NCBI GenBank assembly: GCA_937992175.1
Contig: CALKLF010000012.1
Coordinates: 30,622 to 94,621, forward strand
Direction of reading: 5' to 3'
Length of the DNA stretch: 64,000 nucleotides
Source: an uncultured Fimbriimonadales bacterium
GTDB lineage: Bacteria; Armatimonadota; Fimbriimonadia; Fimbriimonadales; GBS-DC
The notes beneath the pieces were generated by a model, which was not told where the DNA came from, did no database searches, and saw only the letters and a program-made list of their open reading frames with translations. The translations under genes were made by a program, and so were the position numbers. Shown one piece after another: positions 15,619 to 25,634 of the stretch; the first letter of the stretch is position 1, and each line of letters begins with the position of its first letter.

Positions 15619-18195
15619 ATGCGCTACTTCTGGCTCGCAGGTCTACTGGTATGTTTATCAATCGGGTTCGCTCAAGAGATTAAGACGGAGCCTCAGAAAC
15701 AGGAAGCAGTCGTCGAAGCCGTCGCAACGGAACCTCCATACTATTCACTGAAGCAGCTCAAGCAGTGGATTGAGCAGGAGAAAAAACGCGCGAAAGAGCG
15801 CGTCAAGCAGATTGAGCAGTCAGGCGTTTCGTTAGACCCTAAACAACGGCACAAACTGGAGGAGGGACCCGAATATCTGGAGGCGCTCTGGGACTATCTG
15901 TATGTACGCGCCTATCCGAACGATTCGGTGGACTGGCTGGCATACCTTCGCGCCGCTGAGCAGCGCGACCTGATGGCAGGCGCATTTTTCCCTGCATCAG
16001 ACTCCCGGTGGGAGTTCATCGGCCCACGCAATACGACCCCACCCTACCGCACCTATTTCGGCACGGCGGCAGTTTCGGGGCGCGTGAACGCGGTCGCGTA
16101 TGACCCCGTGAACGAGAATGTGTATTACTTGGGCGCGCCGCAGGGAGGCGTGTGGAAAACGACCGACGGCGGCGCGACCTGGCAGCCCCTCACGGACGAC
16201 TGGCAGTTCCTGCAGGTCGCCTGTATCGCGATTCACCCGACGAACCCGAACATTATTTATGTGGGTACGGGCGATTTTCAGGGCTGGATGCGCCCCTTCT
16301 CGCAGGGCGTGATGCGCTCCACCGACGGCGGGCAAACATGGCAGAGCCTCGGCGCAGCGCAGTTCGGCAATCGCTGCGTGTCGGACATTCTCATCGACCC
16401 CGAAAACCCGAACCGTATTACGGTCTGTACGGGCTGGGGACCCTATCAAGGTGTGGCAGGCCACCTCTGGCGCAGCACGGACGGCGGGAACACATGGACG
16501 CAGGTCAGCTCGGTCAGCGCCATCTGGAGCGACCTGGCGATGAGCGCGCGCAACCCCACAACCGGCGTGCGCTATTACTACGCGGTGGGGCACGGCAATC
16601 CGGGACGCCTGCTGCGCTCCAGCGATCGCGGGCAGACCTGGACGATGCTCACGCCCCCCTTCAGCGCCCAGTATCAGTCCTCCCTTCGCGTGGCGACCTC
16701 GCCGAATAACCCGAACCGCGTGTATCTGCTCTCAGGCGTGGATCAGCAGGTCTGGGTCAGCAACGACGCGGGCAACACCTGGACGCCGATGAACCCCACT
16801 GTGGACGGCGGCTTCTATCAGGCATGGTACGACGCCACGATGCATGTCTCCACCGACGGTGCGAGCAACGATGTGCTGTATCTGGGACTGGTCGACCTTG
16901 TGCAGTGGACGCAGGCGCGCGGCTGGCGCTCGATCGGGTATGGCTTCACTAATCAGGCGATTATCCATGTGGACATCCACAGCATGGCAATCAACCCGCG
17001 CAACCCGAACCAGCTGCTGATTGGCACCGACGGCGGCGTCTATCGGCTCACTTACACGCCCAGCACAGGGGCAGTGAACATCGCCGGGCTGAACGCGACA
17101 CTGGGCATCACGCAGCTCTACTGGGCGGCGTTCCATCCGACCGACCCCAACCGCGTGATGGGCGGCGCGCAGGACAACGCCACCCCGCGCGCGAACGGCA
17201 ACCTGAACAGCTGGCGCTGCATCGTCGGCGGCGATGGCGGCTACTGCGCCTATAACCCCAACAATCCGAACATCCAGTACGCCAGCTCGCAGTATCTCAA
17301 TATCGACCGCACCACCAACAACTGGAGCAGCAGCGAGTATATCGGCCCCAACTACGGCTCCGACCGTGTGGCGTTCATCGCGCCGCTCACGGTTCATCCT
17401 GCTCAGCCGAACTGGATGCTGGCAGGCACGAACTTCCTCTACCGCTGGGACGAGGTTACCCGCAGCTGGACGAGCCGACTGGGCAATCAGTCGCTTACGA
17501 ACGGCAGTCTCCGCGCGATTGCGGGCGCGCCCAGCAACGCGAATGTCATCTACACGGGCGGCGACGACGGGCAACTCTGGATGACCACCAACGGGGGCAA
17601 CACCTGGCGGCAGATTAACGCAGGGCTGCCTAACCGTTCGATTAGCGACATCGCCGTGCATCCCACGAACCCCTACAAAATCTATGTCGTGTTGGGCGGG
17701 ACGGGCACGCCCCATGTGTACCGCTGCGACAACACGCTCGCAACCACCCCGCAGTGGATAAACATCAGCGGCTCAGGCATTACGGGGATTCCCGATGTGC
17801 ATGCGAACTCGATTGCGCTGGATCCCGCCGCGCCCGACGCGATTATCTATGTGGGCAACGATGTGGGCTTCTTCTACACGCTCAACGGCGGGGCGGCCTG
17901 GCGCAACGGCACGCAACCACTCGGACTGCCCAATGTGCAGGTAAACACCGTGCGCGTTGTGCCCGCCACAGGCTACCTGATGGCGGCGACCTATGGGCGC
18001 GGGATGTGGCGCATCCGCCCGCCGCTCGCGCCTGCAGGCGATGTGAACGGCGACGGCTGCGTGGACGACAGCGACCTGCTGATTGTGCTGTTCAACTTCG
18101 GCTCGAATCATATGCAAGCCGACCTGAACCGCGACGGCATCGTGGACGACGCGGACCTGCTGATTGTACTGTTCAACTTCGGCGGGGGATGTTAA
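15619..18195 (+). CDS. Exported BNR/Asp-box beta-propeller protein with dockerin-like C-terminus
   Basis: 858 residues. A signal peptide (MRYFWLAGLLVCLSIGFAQ) and a charged helical linker (residues ~40-95) come first. Six Asp-box motifs follow: TTDGGATW (~182), STDGGQTW (~234), STDGGNTW (~287), SSDRGQTW (~334), SNDAGNTW (~381) and TTNGGNTW (~656), the hallmark of sialidase/sortilin-like (VPS10-type) propellers. The last ~50 residues are a double calcium-binding dockerin-like domain, GDVNGDGCVDDSDLLIVLFN and ADLNRDGIVDDADLLIVLFN, ending FGGGC. Sialidase catalytic Arg/Tyr residues are not evident, so it may bind or display rather than hydrolyse. Transcription is probably leaderless. Confidence 0.88.
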   Translation: MRYFWLAGLLVCLSIGFAQEIKTEPQKQEAVVEAVATEPPYYSLKQLKQWIEQEKKRAKERVKQIEQSGVSLDPKQRHKLEEGPEYLEALWDYLYVRAYPNDSVDWLAYLRAAEQRDLMAGAFFPASDSRWEFIGPRNTTPPYRTYFGTAAVSGRVNAVAYDPVNENVYYLGAPQGGVWKTTDGGATWQPLTDDWQFLQVACIAIHPTNPNIIYVGTGDFQGWMRPFSQGVMRSTDGGQTWQSLGAAQFGNRCVSDILIDPENPNRITVCTGWGPYQGVAGHLWRSTDGGNTWTQVSSVSAIWSDLAMSARNPTTGVRYYYAVGHGNPGRLLRSSDRGQTWTMLTPPFSAQYQSSLRVATSPNNPNRVYLLSGVDQQVWVSNDAGNTWTPMNPTVDGGFYQAWYDATMHVSTDGASNDVLYLGLVDLVQWTQARGWRSIGYGFTNQAIIHVDIHSMAINPRNPNQLLIGTDGGVYRLTYTPSTGAVNIAGLNATLGITQLYWAAFHPTDPNRVMGGAQDNATPRANGNLNSWRCIVGGDGGYCAYNPNNPNIQYASSQYLNIDRTTNNWSSSEYIGPNYGSDRVAFIAPLTVHPAQPNWMLAGTNFLYRWDEVTRSWTSRLGNQSLTNGSLRAIAGAPSNANVIYTGGDDGQLWMTTNGGNTWRQINAGLPNRSISDIAVHPTNPYKIYVVLGGTGTPHVYRCDNTLATTPQWINISGSGITGIPDVHANSIALDPAAPDAIIYVGNDVGFFYTLNGGAAWRNGTQPLGLPNVQVNTVRVVPATGYLMAATYGRGMWRIRPPLAPAGDVNGDGCVDDSDLLIVLFNFGSNHMQADLNRDGIVDDADLLIVLFNFGGGC

Positions 18196-18218
18196 TGCGC
18201 CACGACAGCACGATTGTT

Positions 18219-18255
18219 CGGTGCTGAAGGCGAGAAATCACCTTCAGCACCGTTT
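18219..18255. terminator. Hairpin terminator between convergent genes
   Basis: CGGTGCTGAAGG (18219-18230) pairs perfectly with CCTTCAGCACCG (18241-18252), then TTT. Placed between the plus gene ending at 18195 and the minus gene ending at 18272, it probably serves both. Confidence 0.65.
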
Positions 18256-18271
18256 ACTACGGGGGCGACTA

Positions 18272-20293
18272 TTAACGCAGGCGCGCTCCCGCATTTGAAA
18301 CATCGAACGGCTTGAATCCGAGCGCAAGCGCGGGTGAGTTGGGCTTGAGGCGAAAGTCACCCGCGCCAGGATTCTCAAACAGCGGGTCGGCGAGGCGCGA
18401 GTGAGTGTCCTGTCCTTTTGCCTGCCACGCCGCGAAATCGTCCCCGCCGAAGCGCAGCTCGCCCCCATCCTCACGCCAGTAGAGGTTGTAGTCGAAGCGC
18501 ATGTTCGCGTCGATTCCGCCCGCAAGCCACTGCGCCCCTTTACCCAGCACGATATTACGCTCGAAAGTGAAGCGCAGGTGGTTTTCGGGGCGCGACGCCT
18601 GAATCTGATGGTCGCGGGCGTAGGCGAAGATATTGTTGCGTACGATGTTCTCGTGTCCGTAGTGCTGGTGGAAGCCTCCATGCGTCGTGCGGTACACGAG
18701 GTTGTTCTCCGCCACAATCCCCGAGCTGCCTTCGTCAAAGTAAATTCCCCAGCCGCCGTAGCGATAGCCCGCGATGTCGTGCCAGCGGTTATGGCGGATA
18801 ACCGTGCCATGCTGGATCCCCAGCGTGTAAATCCCACCCAAGTCGCTCAACACGGGTCCATCGCCGTCGGAGCGCACGCCGATATGATGCACAAGGTTGA
18901 ACTCCACAAGGTTGCCCCCTGCAAGCGATTGACTGTAGCCCCAAGTCCAGCCGATGGAGATGCCCGTGTAGTAGAAGTCGCTAAGGGTGTTGTGGACGAG
19001 GCGGTTGCTGTAGCTTTGCCCAATCCATACGCCGATTGCGCTTGCGAACAGTTTGCCGCCGTCTTGAATAACGCAGTCCTGCACAGTGTTCCCGAAGGTC
19101 TGCTCGGCCGGGTTTTCGCGAATGGTCGGCTCGCCGATTTTGACGCCGCCCGCCCCCAAGTTGCGCAGGATGCATCGTTCGACGCGATTATACTGGCAGC
19201 CGCGCCCCAGCTCAATCCCGTAGGTTCCGACCTGTTCGATGACGCAGTCGACAAACTCGCAGCGGCGCGCACCTTCCGCGTAAAGCGCGGCGGGTACACC
19301 GAACGCCGCCTGCACAAAGCCCCCAGTCTCCATCTCCGTAGGCAGCGACCATTCCGTATGGCGGAACACGATACCCTGAAAGCGCACGCCCTCTACATAG
19401 CGCCCCTGTTCCGCCGCACCTATGAGCCGCACGAGCTGGGGTAGCGCAGGGGCAATTGTCTCTATGGTCTCGATCCGCTCGCCCGCCTGCGGCAGGTAAT
19501 AGAGCCTCCCCTCACGACGGCTCAGATACCATTCGCCAGGCGTATCCAGCGCTTCCGGCAGATTCTCCAGATAGTAAAGGTCGCCCTCTTGCAGTGCGAA
19601 GGTGCTGCGCTTGCCAAAGCTCAGGATGCGTGCCTGCGGTTCGATGGCTTTCAGAGGCAGACGGCTCTCTACCCACCGATTGAACACCAGCACCTCGCCA
19701 TCCTCGATCGTACCGAATTGAGGGACATCCCCCTCGCGATAACGGAATCGCGTGTGTCCCTGAAACCAGTCGGGCGTACTATCCAGCAGCGATTCGACCT
19801 TTAGATAGCCATCGTTGGGATGGCGCGCGCGGACAGCGCGTCTGCCGTTCACGAACAGTTGACGAAAGTACCACCTGCCCTCGCGCACCGCCGGGATGTC
19901 GGCGACCCAGACGGTTTTCCCATTCCACGCCTCTGGTTTCCAGCCGATAATGCGCTGTCCGCCGCTCAGGATGGGAGTTTCGCCTTCGTAAGCCGAGAGA
20001 GTAAGTCTGCCCTGCGCCCTCGTGGTGTGTTCGGGCGTGATGACAATCGGCTCGGGCAGCAAGTAGACGCCCCCACGCAAGCGTATCTCAGTCGGCGCAG
20101 GTTCGCCCTGAAGCAGGAGTTGCAGCGCGCGCCGAGGAGTGCGCAGGGGTCCATCGCTGCGCGAGCGATTCGGCGTGGCGTGTTTGCCCGACCAGGTGTC
20201 ATCGCCTTCGGGCGCAACATAGAACACGCGTGTCTGCGCCATCGCTTGCACCAGTAATGCTCCTGTCAGCCAAAGTAAGACCAACCGCTTCAT
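18272..20293 (-). CDS. Exported right-handed parallel beta-helix protein
   Basis: 673 residues with signal peptide (MKRLVLLWLTGALLVQAMA). FYVAPEGDDTWSGKHATP is the usual opening of DUF1565/pectate-lyase-like beta-helix proteins, followed by repeated short beta-coils rich in Asn and Gly (for example CEFVDCVIEQVGTYGIELG, NRVERCILRNLGAGGVKIG, FERNIVLGKG). Proteins of this fold bind or cleave long polysaccharides; a specific enzyme class cannot be set from motifs here. It lies 23 bases after the MFS transporter in a three-gene minus-strand run with the Gfo/Idh/MocA oxidoreductase, which suggests carbohydrate use. Confidence 0.85.
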   Translation of the reverse strand: MKRLVLLWLTGALLVQAMAQTRVFYVAPEGDDTWSGKHATPNRSRSDGPLRTPRRALQLLLQGEPAPTEIRLRGGVYLLPEPIVITPEHTTRAQGRLTLSAYEGETPILSGGQRIIGWKPEAWNGKTVWVADIPAVREGRWYFRQLFVNGRRAVRARHPNDGYLKVESLLDSTPDWFQGHTRFRYREGDVPQFGTIEDGEVLVFNRWVESRLPLKAIEPQARILSFGKRSTFALQEGDLYYLENLPEALDTPGEWYLSRREGRLYYLPQAGERIETIETIAPALPQLVRLIGAAEQGRYVEGVRFQGIVFRHTEWSLPTEMETGGFVQAAFGVPAALYAEGARRCEFVDCVIEQVGTYGIELGRGCQYNRVERCILRNLGAGGVKIGEPTIRENPAEQTFGNTVQDCVIQDGGKLFASAIGVWIGQSYSNRLVHNTLSDFYYTGISIGWTWGYSQSLAGGNLVEFNLVHHIGVRSDGDGPVLSDLGGIYTLGIQHGTVIRHNRWHDIAGYRYGGWGIYFDEGSSGIVAENNLVYRTTHGGFHQHYGHENIVRNNIFAYARDHQIQASRPENHLRFTFERNIVLGKGAQWLAGGIDANMRFDYNLYWREDGGELRFGGDDFAAWQAKGQDTHSRLADPLFENPGAGDFRLKPNSPALALGFKPFDVSNAGARLR

Positions 20294-20316
20294 CCAATAA
20301 AGGATTCACGCTCCGG

Positions 20317-21576
20317 CTAACGGTTCCTGCGAGCGAGGGGTGTGTGGCGCGCGCCGTCTTCGGTGAGGATAAGCCAGCTGAGCAGCGCGCCAAGACTGAG
20401 CATCAGGGCGCACCCGATGAACGGCGTGCGATGGGCAGGGATTTGCACTTCAGCCAGCGTAATCGGCACATGTTCGTACAGGAATCCACCCAGCAGTGCG
20501 CCCAGGATACTGCCGATACCCTGCGCTGTGCCCGCTGCACCCAGAATTACCCCGCGCCGCGTGGGGTCTAACTCGCTCAGCTCCGCCATCCACGCGGCGA
20601 AGGTCAACACGAAGCAGGTTGCGCCCAGCCCCGCAGCGACCACCACCCACGCGATTGGCGGCTTGGACGGCGCGACCACGCTCCACAACACGCACGCCGC
20701 AAGGGTCAGACCCCAGCGAATACTGCGCGTGCGCCCTAAACGGTCTGCTAGACGCCCCAAAGGCAGGCTCAGTGAAGCGATCGCCAGCGCAGGAACCACC
20801 AGCCCGACCCCAAACAGCGTCTCGCTCACACCGAACTCGTCCATCGCATAGAGCTTGACGAGCAGCATAATCAGCCCTATGCCGAAAAACACCACGAACG
20901 CCAGTGCCAAATGCCCTGGCGCGACGCGTAGCGCGTCCAGCAGCGTGCGCAGGGAGAGTTTCTCGGCGTCGGGATTCGAACCGTCGTGGCGGGCACGTCC
21001 GTCCCTCGGGTAGAATCGCCAGGCGATGAAGGTCGCACAGGCAAACAGTACCGCCGTCAGGTAAAACGACGCCTGTTTCGCGCCCGTGAGGTCGTTCGCC
21101 AGACCGCCTGCCAGCGGACCCAGCGCGATGCCCGACATGTAGGTCATGTTCAAAAAGCTCATCGCCCAGGCGCGTTTCTGGGGAGGGACGGCGTCGCCAA
21201 TCGCGGCGTAGACCGAGGGCCAGAGCATCGCCGCGCCCAGCCCGTCAATCGCGCGCAGCGCGATAAAGTGGAGCGGATGATGCGCGACCAGCGTCGCCAC
21301 GGAGGTAAGCATCGTCAGCAGCGGTCCCAGCACAATCAGGCGACGCCGACCGAACTGGTCGCTCAGCATGCCCATCGGCGCACGGAAAATCGCCTCCGTG
21401 AGCAGGAACACCGAGCCGACCACGGTAATCGTCGACTCGCCCAATCCAATCACCTCTCGTAAATAGACGGGCATCGCCGAGATGTTAAGCGTCACATAGC
21501 CCAACTCGGCGAAGCCCGCCATCACGACCAACGCCCAGAACGCCGCGAGCGATCTCACAACGGTCAGGTGGGGCAA
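20317..21576 (-). CDS. Major facilitator superfamily transporter
   Basis: 419 residues, twelve hydrophobic segments. The loop 2-3 signature reads GMLSDQFGRRRLIVLG and is echoed after helix 8 as GRLADRLGRTRS, as in typical MFS permeases. TTG 21576 is the track start and lies 15 bases after the oxidoreductase stop; a GTG a few codons inside is a possible alternative. It shares a transcript with the oxidoreductase before it and the beta-helix protein after it. Sugar or sugar-acid uptake is a contextual guess; drug or metabolite efflux cannot be excluded. Confidence 0.85.
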   Translation of the reverse strand: MPHLTVVRSLAAFWALVVMAGFAELGYVTLNISAMPVYLREVIGLGESTITVVGSVFLLTEAIFRAPMGMLSDQFGRRRLIVLGPLLTMLTSVATLVAHHPLHFIALRAIDGLGAAMLWPSVYAAIGDAVPPQKRAWAMSFLNMTYMSGIALGPLAGGLANDLTGAKQASFYLTAVLFACATFIAWRFYPRDGRARHDGSNPDAEKLSLRTLLDALRVAPGHLALAFVVFFGIGLIMLLVKLYAMDEFGVSETLFGVGLVVPALAIASLSLPLGRLADRLGRTRSIRWGLTLAACVLWSVVAPSKPPIAWVVVAAGLGATCFVLTFAAWMAELSELDPTRRGVILGAAGTAQGIGSILGALLGGFLYEHVPITLAEVQIPAHRTPFIGCALMLSLGALLSWLILTEDGARHTPLARRNR

Positions 21577-21591
21577 AGAACCCTACAGCAA

Positions 21592-22665
21592 TTAGTCTAA
21601 CGAAGTATCAATACGCACTTCATGCCCCGTCTCGGATGATTCGTAGATTGCGTCCATAATTGCGTTCAGGTAGAAGCCGTGTTCGCCTGGGATGGGCGCG
21701 GGCTTGTTGTGGATTACGGCGTCCACGAACGCTTCAACATTCGCCTGATAGGAGTTCACATTCGCCAAGTTCGCCGGCTCCACATTGTAGAGCGTGCGGT
21801 TCTGCTCAGTGGCGATGCGCACGGGGCGATCGCTCAGCGGGTCGGCGAACACACCGCCCTTGTCGCCCAATAACAGCGTGTTGAACTCGTCGCGCTCGAT
21901 GTTGGCGCAGAAGCTGGACTCCAGCGTGACTGTCGCGCCGTTCTCAAGACGAATCAGCCCTACGGCGAAGTCCTCGACGGTGAACTTTGTGTAGTCCCAC
22001 TGCCCCATTAGTCCAACCACATCGGGGCGATTGCCAAACTTGACATAGGTCGCGCCGAACGCCGCTACAGGCTTGGGATAGCCCATCAGCCAGAGCGTGG
22101 TGTCCAGAATATGCACGCCGATATCGATGAGGGGACCGCCGCCCTGTTTTTCTTTGTCGATGAACACGCCCCAGCCCGGAATCCCGCGCCGTCGCAGCGC
22201 GTGGGCGCGCGCGTAATACACCTCGCCTAAGTTGCCTTCCTGAACGATATATTTGTGGAGAAACTGCGCTACGCCCGAGAACCGCCACTGCAACGACACA
22301 TGGAGCAGTCTGCCCGCGTGTCGGGCGGCGCGCACCATCTCGCGCGCCTCGTGGGCGTTGCGCGCCAGCGGCTTCTCACAATGCACATGTTTGCCCGCTT
22401 CCAGCGCGGCGATGGTCGCATCCTTGTGTAGAAAATTGGGCGTCGCGACCACCACAATCTGGATGTCATCGCGCTGCAACATCTCGTGGTAGTCGGTGTA
22501 AATATGCGGAATATTGAACCGCTCGGCGGCGGCGCGCGCGCCCGCCTCGTTCACATCCGCAACCGCGATTAGCTCCACCCGATCGGAAAGTTTCGCGTAG
22601 CTGGGCATGTGTTGCCCCTGTGCGATACCGCCTGCTCCGATAAATCCAATGCCTATCTTACTCAA
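21592..22665 (-). CDS. Gfo/Idh/MocA family oxidoreductase
   Basis: 357 residues. The N-terminal NAD(P)-binding Rossmann fold reads IGFIGAGGIAQGQHMPSYAK; VVVATPNFLHKD and HCEKPLARNAHEAREMV carry the conserved EKP motif whose Lys is catalytic. The C-terminal alpha/beta substrate domain includes GGGPLIDIGVHILDTTLWLM with the conserved Asp/His. These enzymes oxidise or reduce sugars, inositols or their derivatives. The start is TTG 22665, supported by AAGGAGG about 9 bases upstream; a GGTATACT promoter lies further upstream. It is the first gene of the run with an MFS transporter and a beta-helix protein. Confidence 0.93.
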   Translation of the reverse strand: MSKIGIGFIGAGGIAQGQHMPSYAKLSDRVELIAVADVNEAGARAAAERFNIPHIYTDYHEMLQRDDIQIVVVATPNFLHKDATIAALEAGKHVHCEKPLARNAHEAREMVRAARHAGRLLHVSLQWRFSGVAQFLHKYIVQEGNLGEVYYARAHALRRRGIPGWGVFIDKEKQGGGPLIDIGVHILDTTLWLMGYPKPVAAFGATYVKFGNRPDVVGLMGQWDYTKFTVEDFAVGLIRLENGATVTLESSFCANIERDEFNTLLLGDKGGVFADPLSDRPVRIATEQNRTLYNVEPANLANVNSYQANVEAFVDAVIHNKPAPIPGEHGFYLNAIMDAIYESSETGHEVRIDTSLD

Positions 22666-22735
22666 GTTCGTCGCTCCTCCTTAGGTTCTACACTGCTGCG
22701 GTCAGGTCAACCGCGCTACCTCATAACCATAAAGG

Positions 22736-22741
22736 AGTATA
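22736..22741 (-). promoter_or_regulatory. -10 box for the oxidoreductase operon
   Basis: Minus-strand TATACT in CAGGTATACTCC, about 70 bases before the TTG start, leaving a leader that contains GGTTGACCTGACC, a partly palindromic stretch that could be an operator. Confidence 0.35.
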
Positions 22742-22824
22742 CCTGACGCCAACGCAGGCACACCGCGATAGCCGTTGCTGACTCATAGCAGGAATACTTG
22801 CTAAGAACAGAGAAGGATTAATCT

Positions 22825-24519
22825 ATGCGCACGGGTGTAATACTGGTGTTGGTCGTGTCCGCAGCGGTAGCGCCGTTAGGGGCACAGCGCGTGAGCGCGT
22901 CGGGCGTGCGCGCCGACGAGGGGTTCGTGTGGCAAAACGGCGTGGGTCCGACGCAGTGGCTGCGTCTGTGCGCGACAAACCTCAGCCTGCCGCCACGCAC
23001 CGTACGCTACGGTTGGGCGTCTACGGTACAGGTCGTTGAAGCGGGTCTGTTTGGGCGCGTCGCACTGCTGTGGAGCGGCTGGGAAGGCAATGGCGGCGAC
23101 CGCGCAGAATACTGGCTGAAGTGCGCTTACAAGTCGCCCCCCATTTATGAGGCGGCGCATCTGTACGACACGCTTACCGTGTGCGGCGACCGAGCTTTTC
23201 GGGCGCGCCTGTGGAACGAGCAATACTTCAGCTGGCAGCCGCGCTCGGTGGAGGTCAGCCTATTCGTCGCGAACGCGCCGCTCCCCTCGCCTGCCACCTT
23301 CCAGCAGCCGAGCTGGACGAACCTGAGCGATCTGGATCGGCTTCCGTCGCGTCCCGGAATACAGGTAGACCCGTTGCTGGACACGGAGGCGACATTAGAG
23401 TATTTCACAGGCGCGATAACGCTCCGTCGCCCGCTGATTGAAGGGCTGCAGCGCGCAGTGGGCGCGAACGCCTATCTGAGCGAGGCGCGCCCATCGCCGT
23501 TTCGCGACCGCGCGACGCTGGACGCCCTCGCCACGCTCAAGGTCGACAGCGACGCGCCCCAGACGCTCTGGAGTCGCGCCTACGGTGCCGAATGGGCGCC
23601 GCTGGACGCTACGCTCGACCAACGGCTGGGCAACGATCGACTCCACTACACACTCGATCTCGCAAACTATCCCGTTGGTGCGACGCTAACTCTGACCTAT
23701 CAGGTGAGCGTATATCGAGTGCCCTTCGACAAGTTCGGTCAGCCGATGGCCCCCCCTGCGCGTCAACCCATCGACGACCTGCGCGATGGGCAGAACCTTA
23801 ACTTCGACCTGAGGGGACTAACCTACACCTACAGTGGGGCGGTTGGCGGCGACGGAAGGGTGTCGGACGAGGAGGCACAGCCCGTGTGTCTGCCCAAAGA
23901 GGCTGGCTCGCTGAACCTCACGCTCAACCTGCGCGAGTTCATCCCCGACCTGCCGATTGACCTCGTCGTTACGCTCACGGGCGCACGCATCGACGCCGAC
24001 ACGGTACGCTGGAGTTTCGATATCTCTCCCAACCGATGTGTGAACATCGACGGCGTGAACGCGCTGGTCAAGCGCATCTGGGGACAGCTGACAGCGGCTC
24101 TGGAGGTTGTGCCCGTCTTTCTGGATGACGAGTGCCGACGCTACTACACACTGCGTCTGACGCCCGAAGGCGGCGACTCGGGCAACTGGATGAACGCCGA
24201 ACTATACGCACTGTGCTTCGAGAACCCCGCCACGCGGGTCAATGTCGCCGTGCGCAACATCGACTATGTCGCTTACGGCGGCGGGGTGTTCCTGCAGGAC
24301 GACCCGCGCCGGGTCTACTACGGCGTTGAATCGCAACTAATCGAGCTGATACGATTCGGTGATGTGAACGGCGACGGCTGTGTGGACGACCGAGACCTCA
24401 TCGGGGTTCTCTTCCACTTCGGCGCGTCCGGGATTCACCCCGCTGACCTGAACGGCGATGGGGTGGTCAACGACGCAGATTTGTTAATCACGCTGCTCGC
24501 GTTCGGGAACGGGTGCTAA
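22825..24519 (+). CDS. Exported protein with dockerin-like C-terminus, function unknown
   Basis: 564 residues starting MRTGVILVLVVSAAVAPLGA (signal peptide). The body is beta-rich, with Trp/Tyr and several Cys but no recognised catalytic motif. The last ~55 residues are the dockerin-like pair GDVNGDGCVDDRDLIGVLFH and ADLNGDGVVNDADLLITLLA, ending FGNGC. Both calcium loops keep the Asp/Asn positions. Start ATG 22825 follows GAGAAGG. It is convergent with the mannitol-phosphate dehydrogenase-like gene, with only 10 bases between their stops. Probably a surface or secreted protein. Confidence 0.8.
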   Translation: MRTGVILVLVVSAAVAPLGAQRVSASGVRADEGFVWQNGVGPTQWLRLCATNLSLPPRTVRYGWASTVQVVEAGLFGRVALLWSGWEGNGGDRAEYWLKCAYKSPPIYEAAHLYDTLTVCGDRAFRARLWNEQYFSWQPRSVEVSLFVANAPLPSPATFQQPSWTNLSDLDRLPSRPGIQVDPLLDTEATLEYFTGAITLRRPLIEGLQRAVGANAYLSEARPSPFRDRATLDALATLKVDSDAPQTLWSRAYGAEWAPLDATLDQRLGNDRLHYTLDLANYPVGATLTLTYQVSVYRVPFDKFGQPMAPPARQPIDDLRDGQNLNFDLRGLTYTYSGAVGGDGRVSDEEAQPVCLPKEAGSLNLTLNLREFIPDLPIDLVVTLTGARIDADTVRWSFDISPNRCVNIDGVNALVKRIWGQLTAALEVVPVFLDDECRRYYTLRLTPEGGDSGNWMNAELYALCFENPATRVNVAVRNIDYVAYGGGVFLQDDPRRVYYGVESQLIELIRFGDVNGDGCVDDRDLIGVLFHFGASGIHPADLNGDGVVNDADLLITLLAFGNGC

Positions 24520-24529
24520 GCGCGGTGGG

Positions 24530-25618
24530 TTAAATCCGTTCGAGGCCGCACCATTCGCGCAGCACCCAATCTGCGCCGCGCTCGCGAATCATCTGTTGCA
24601 GCTGCTGCGATTCGGGGTCGCCGGGGTCGTTGTACGCCAGCGCGGCAAGGATTGCCTTACGAAACGGCGTTGGATCCTCGCCCTGTTCGACGAGTAGTCT
24701 GTACGCGCCCACCAGTCGATCGTCAGGGCGGATTTTACGCAGCGGCTCGCGCGCCACACGGGCAATCGGGTCGTCCAAATGGGGATCCTGTATCCGCGCG
24801 AGGATGTCCTGCACCGTTGAAAAGTGTTCATCGATATCGAACGGGTGCTTCTTGAGAAACGCCCTCGAGAGCGCATTTGCACCCTGCACGAACAGCGCGT
24901 AGATTTCTGGGTCTTGCAGAGCTTGCTGGATGGTCTGATAGCCTCGCTGCGCGCCTAAGTAGGCAATCAGTGCGTGCAAGCCGTTATGCAGATAGAGTTT
25001 GCGCTGCATGTAAATCTCGAACGGGCGCACGGGTTGCAGTCCGATAATCGGCGGCGGCTCGCCGAGTAGTGCGTCGGCGTCGACGGGGAGTTTACTGTAG
25101 CGATCGACGCGCACGCCGGGTGGAGCGCCGGGCAGCTCGGCGACGGCTTGACGCCCGATGATACAGCGCACCAACCCCAGTGAGTTGAGCAGGGGATGCT
25201 CATCAGGGGAGAGATGATGCAGCAGCGCGTCGCGCAGGACGGCGTCAGCGTTCACAGCGTTCTCGCCCAGCAGCAGAGGGAGCGGCTTGGGGTTCTCGGC
25301 GGCGCGACGGCGCAGCCCAGTGGCAATTAAAGGCGCAAGGCTCGGCACTATGTTCAGCCCAACGGCGGTGGAGGCGACCGCCGCGCGGGCGAAAGCGTCC
25401 GCCACAGCGTCTATGTTGGAAGCGTCAATCGCTGAGACAGGCGCAATCGTCTCGCGCCCGCCGTCTATCCATTCTATCCAGCAGAAGCGATGACGGTTAA
25501 GGCTCTCAACAACCTCAGGACGCGCTTCGACAAACACCGTTTCGAAGCCGGAGCGGGCGTATAGCTGAGCAAGGAAACCTCGCCCAATCTTGCCCGCTCC
25601 GAATTGCAGCGCCAGCAA
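24530..25618 (-). CDS. Mannitol-1-phosphate 5-dehydrogenase-like protein
   Basis: About 362 residues. ALQFGAGKIGRGFLAQLYAR is the NAD-binding signature of the long-chain mannitol dehydrogenase family (MtlD subgroup), which interconverts mannitol 1-phosphate and fructose 6-phosphate. NALSRAFLKKHPFDIDEHFS and ARVAREPLRKIRPDDRLVGA match the C-terminal catalytic domain. The track start at 25672 would overlap the upstream gene and begins with unrelated residues; TTG 25618 just before LALQFGAG is proposed, though the exact start is uncertain. It sits 16 bases after an exported dockerin gene, an unusual partner. No PTS mannitol gene is present. Confidence 0.82.
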   Translation of the reverse strand: MLALQFGAGKIGRGFLAQLYARSGFETVFVEARPEVVESLNRHRFCWIEWIDGGRETIAPVSAIDASNIDAVADAFARAAVASTAVGLNIVPSLAPLIATGLRRRAAENPKPLPLLLGENAVNADAVLRDALLHHLSPDEHPLLNSLGLVRCIIGRQAVAELPGAPPGVRVDRYSKLPVDADALLGEPPPIIGLQPVRPFEIYMQRKLYLHNGLHALIAYLGAQRGYQTIQQALQDPEIYALFVQGANALSRAFLKKHPFDIDEHFSTVQDILARIQDPHLDDPIARVAREPLRKIRPDDRLVGAYRLLVEQGEDPTPFRKAILAALAYNDPGDPESQQLQQMIRERGADWVLREWCGLERI

Positions 25619-25634
25619 CGCAACACCCCGTTGC

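Noticed and set aside
15619-18195. Catalytic sialidase call for the BNR protein
   Set aside because: Asp-boxes mark the propeller fold only; the Arg triad and nucleophile Tyr could not be seen, so no enzyme name is given.
22666-22824. Metabolite riboswitch in the oxidoreductase leader
   Set aside because: Long leader with a partly palindromic GGTTGACCTGACC, but no conserved core of a known riboswitch was recognised.
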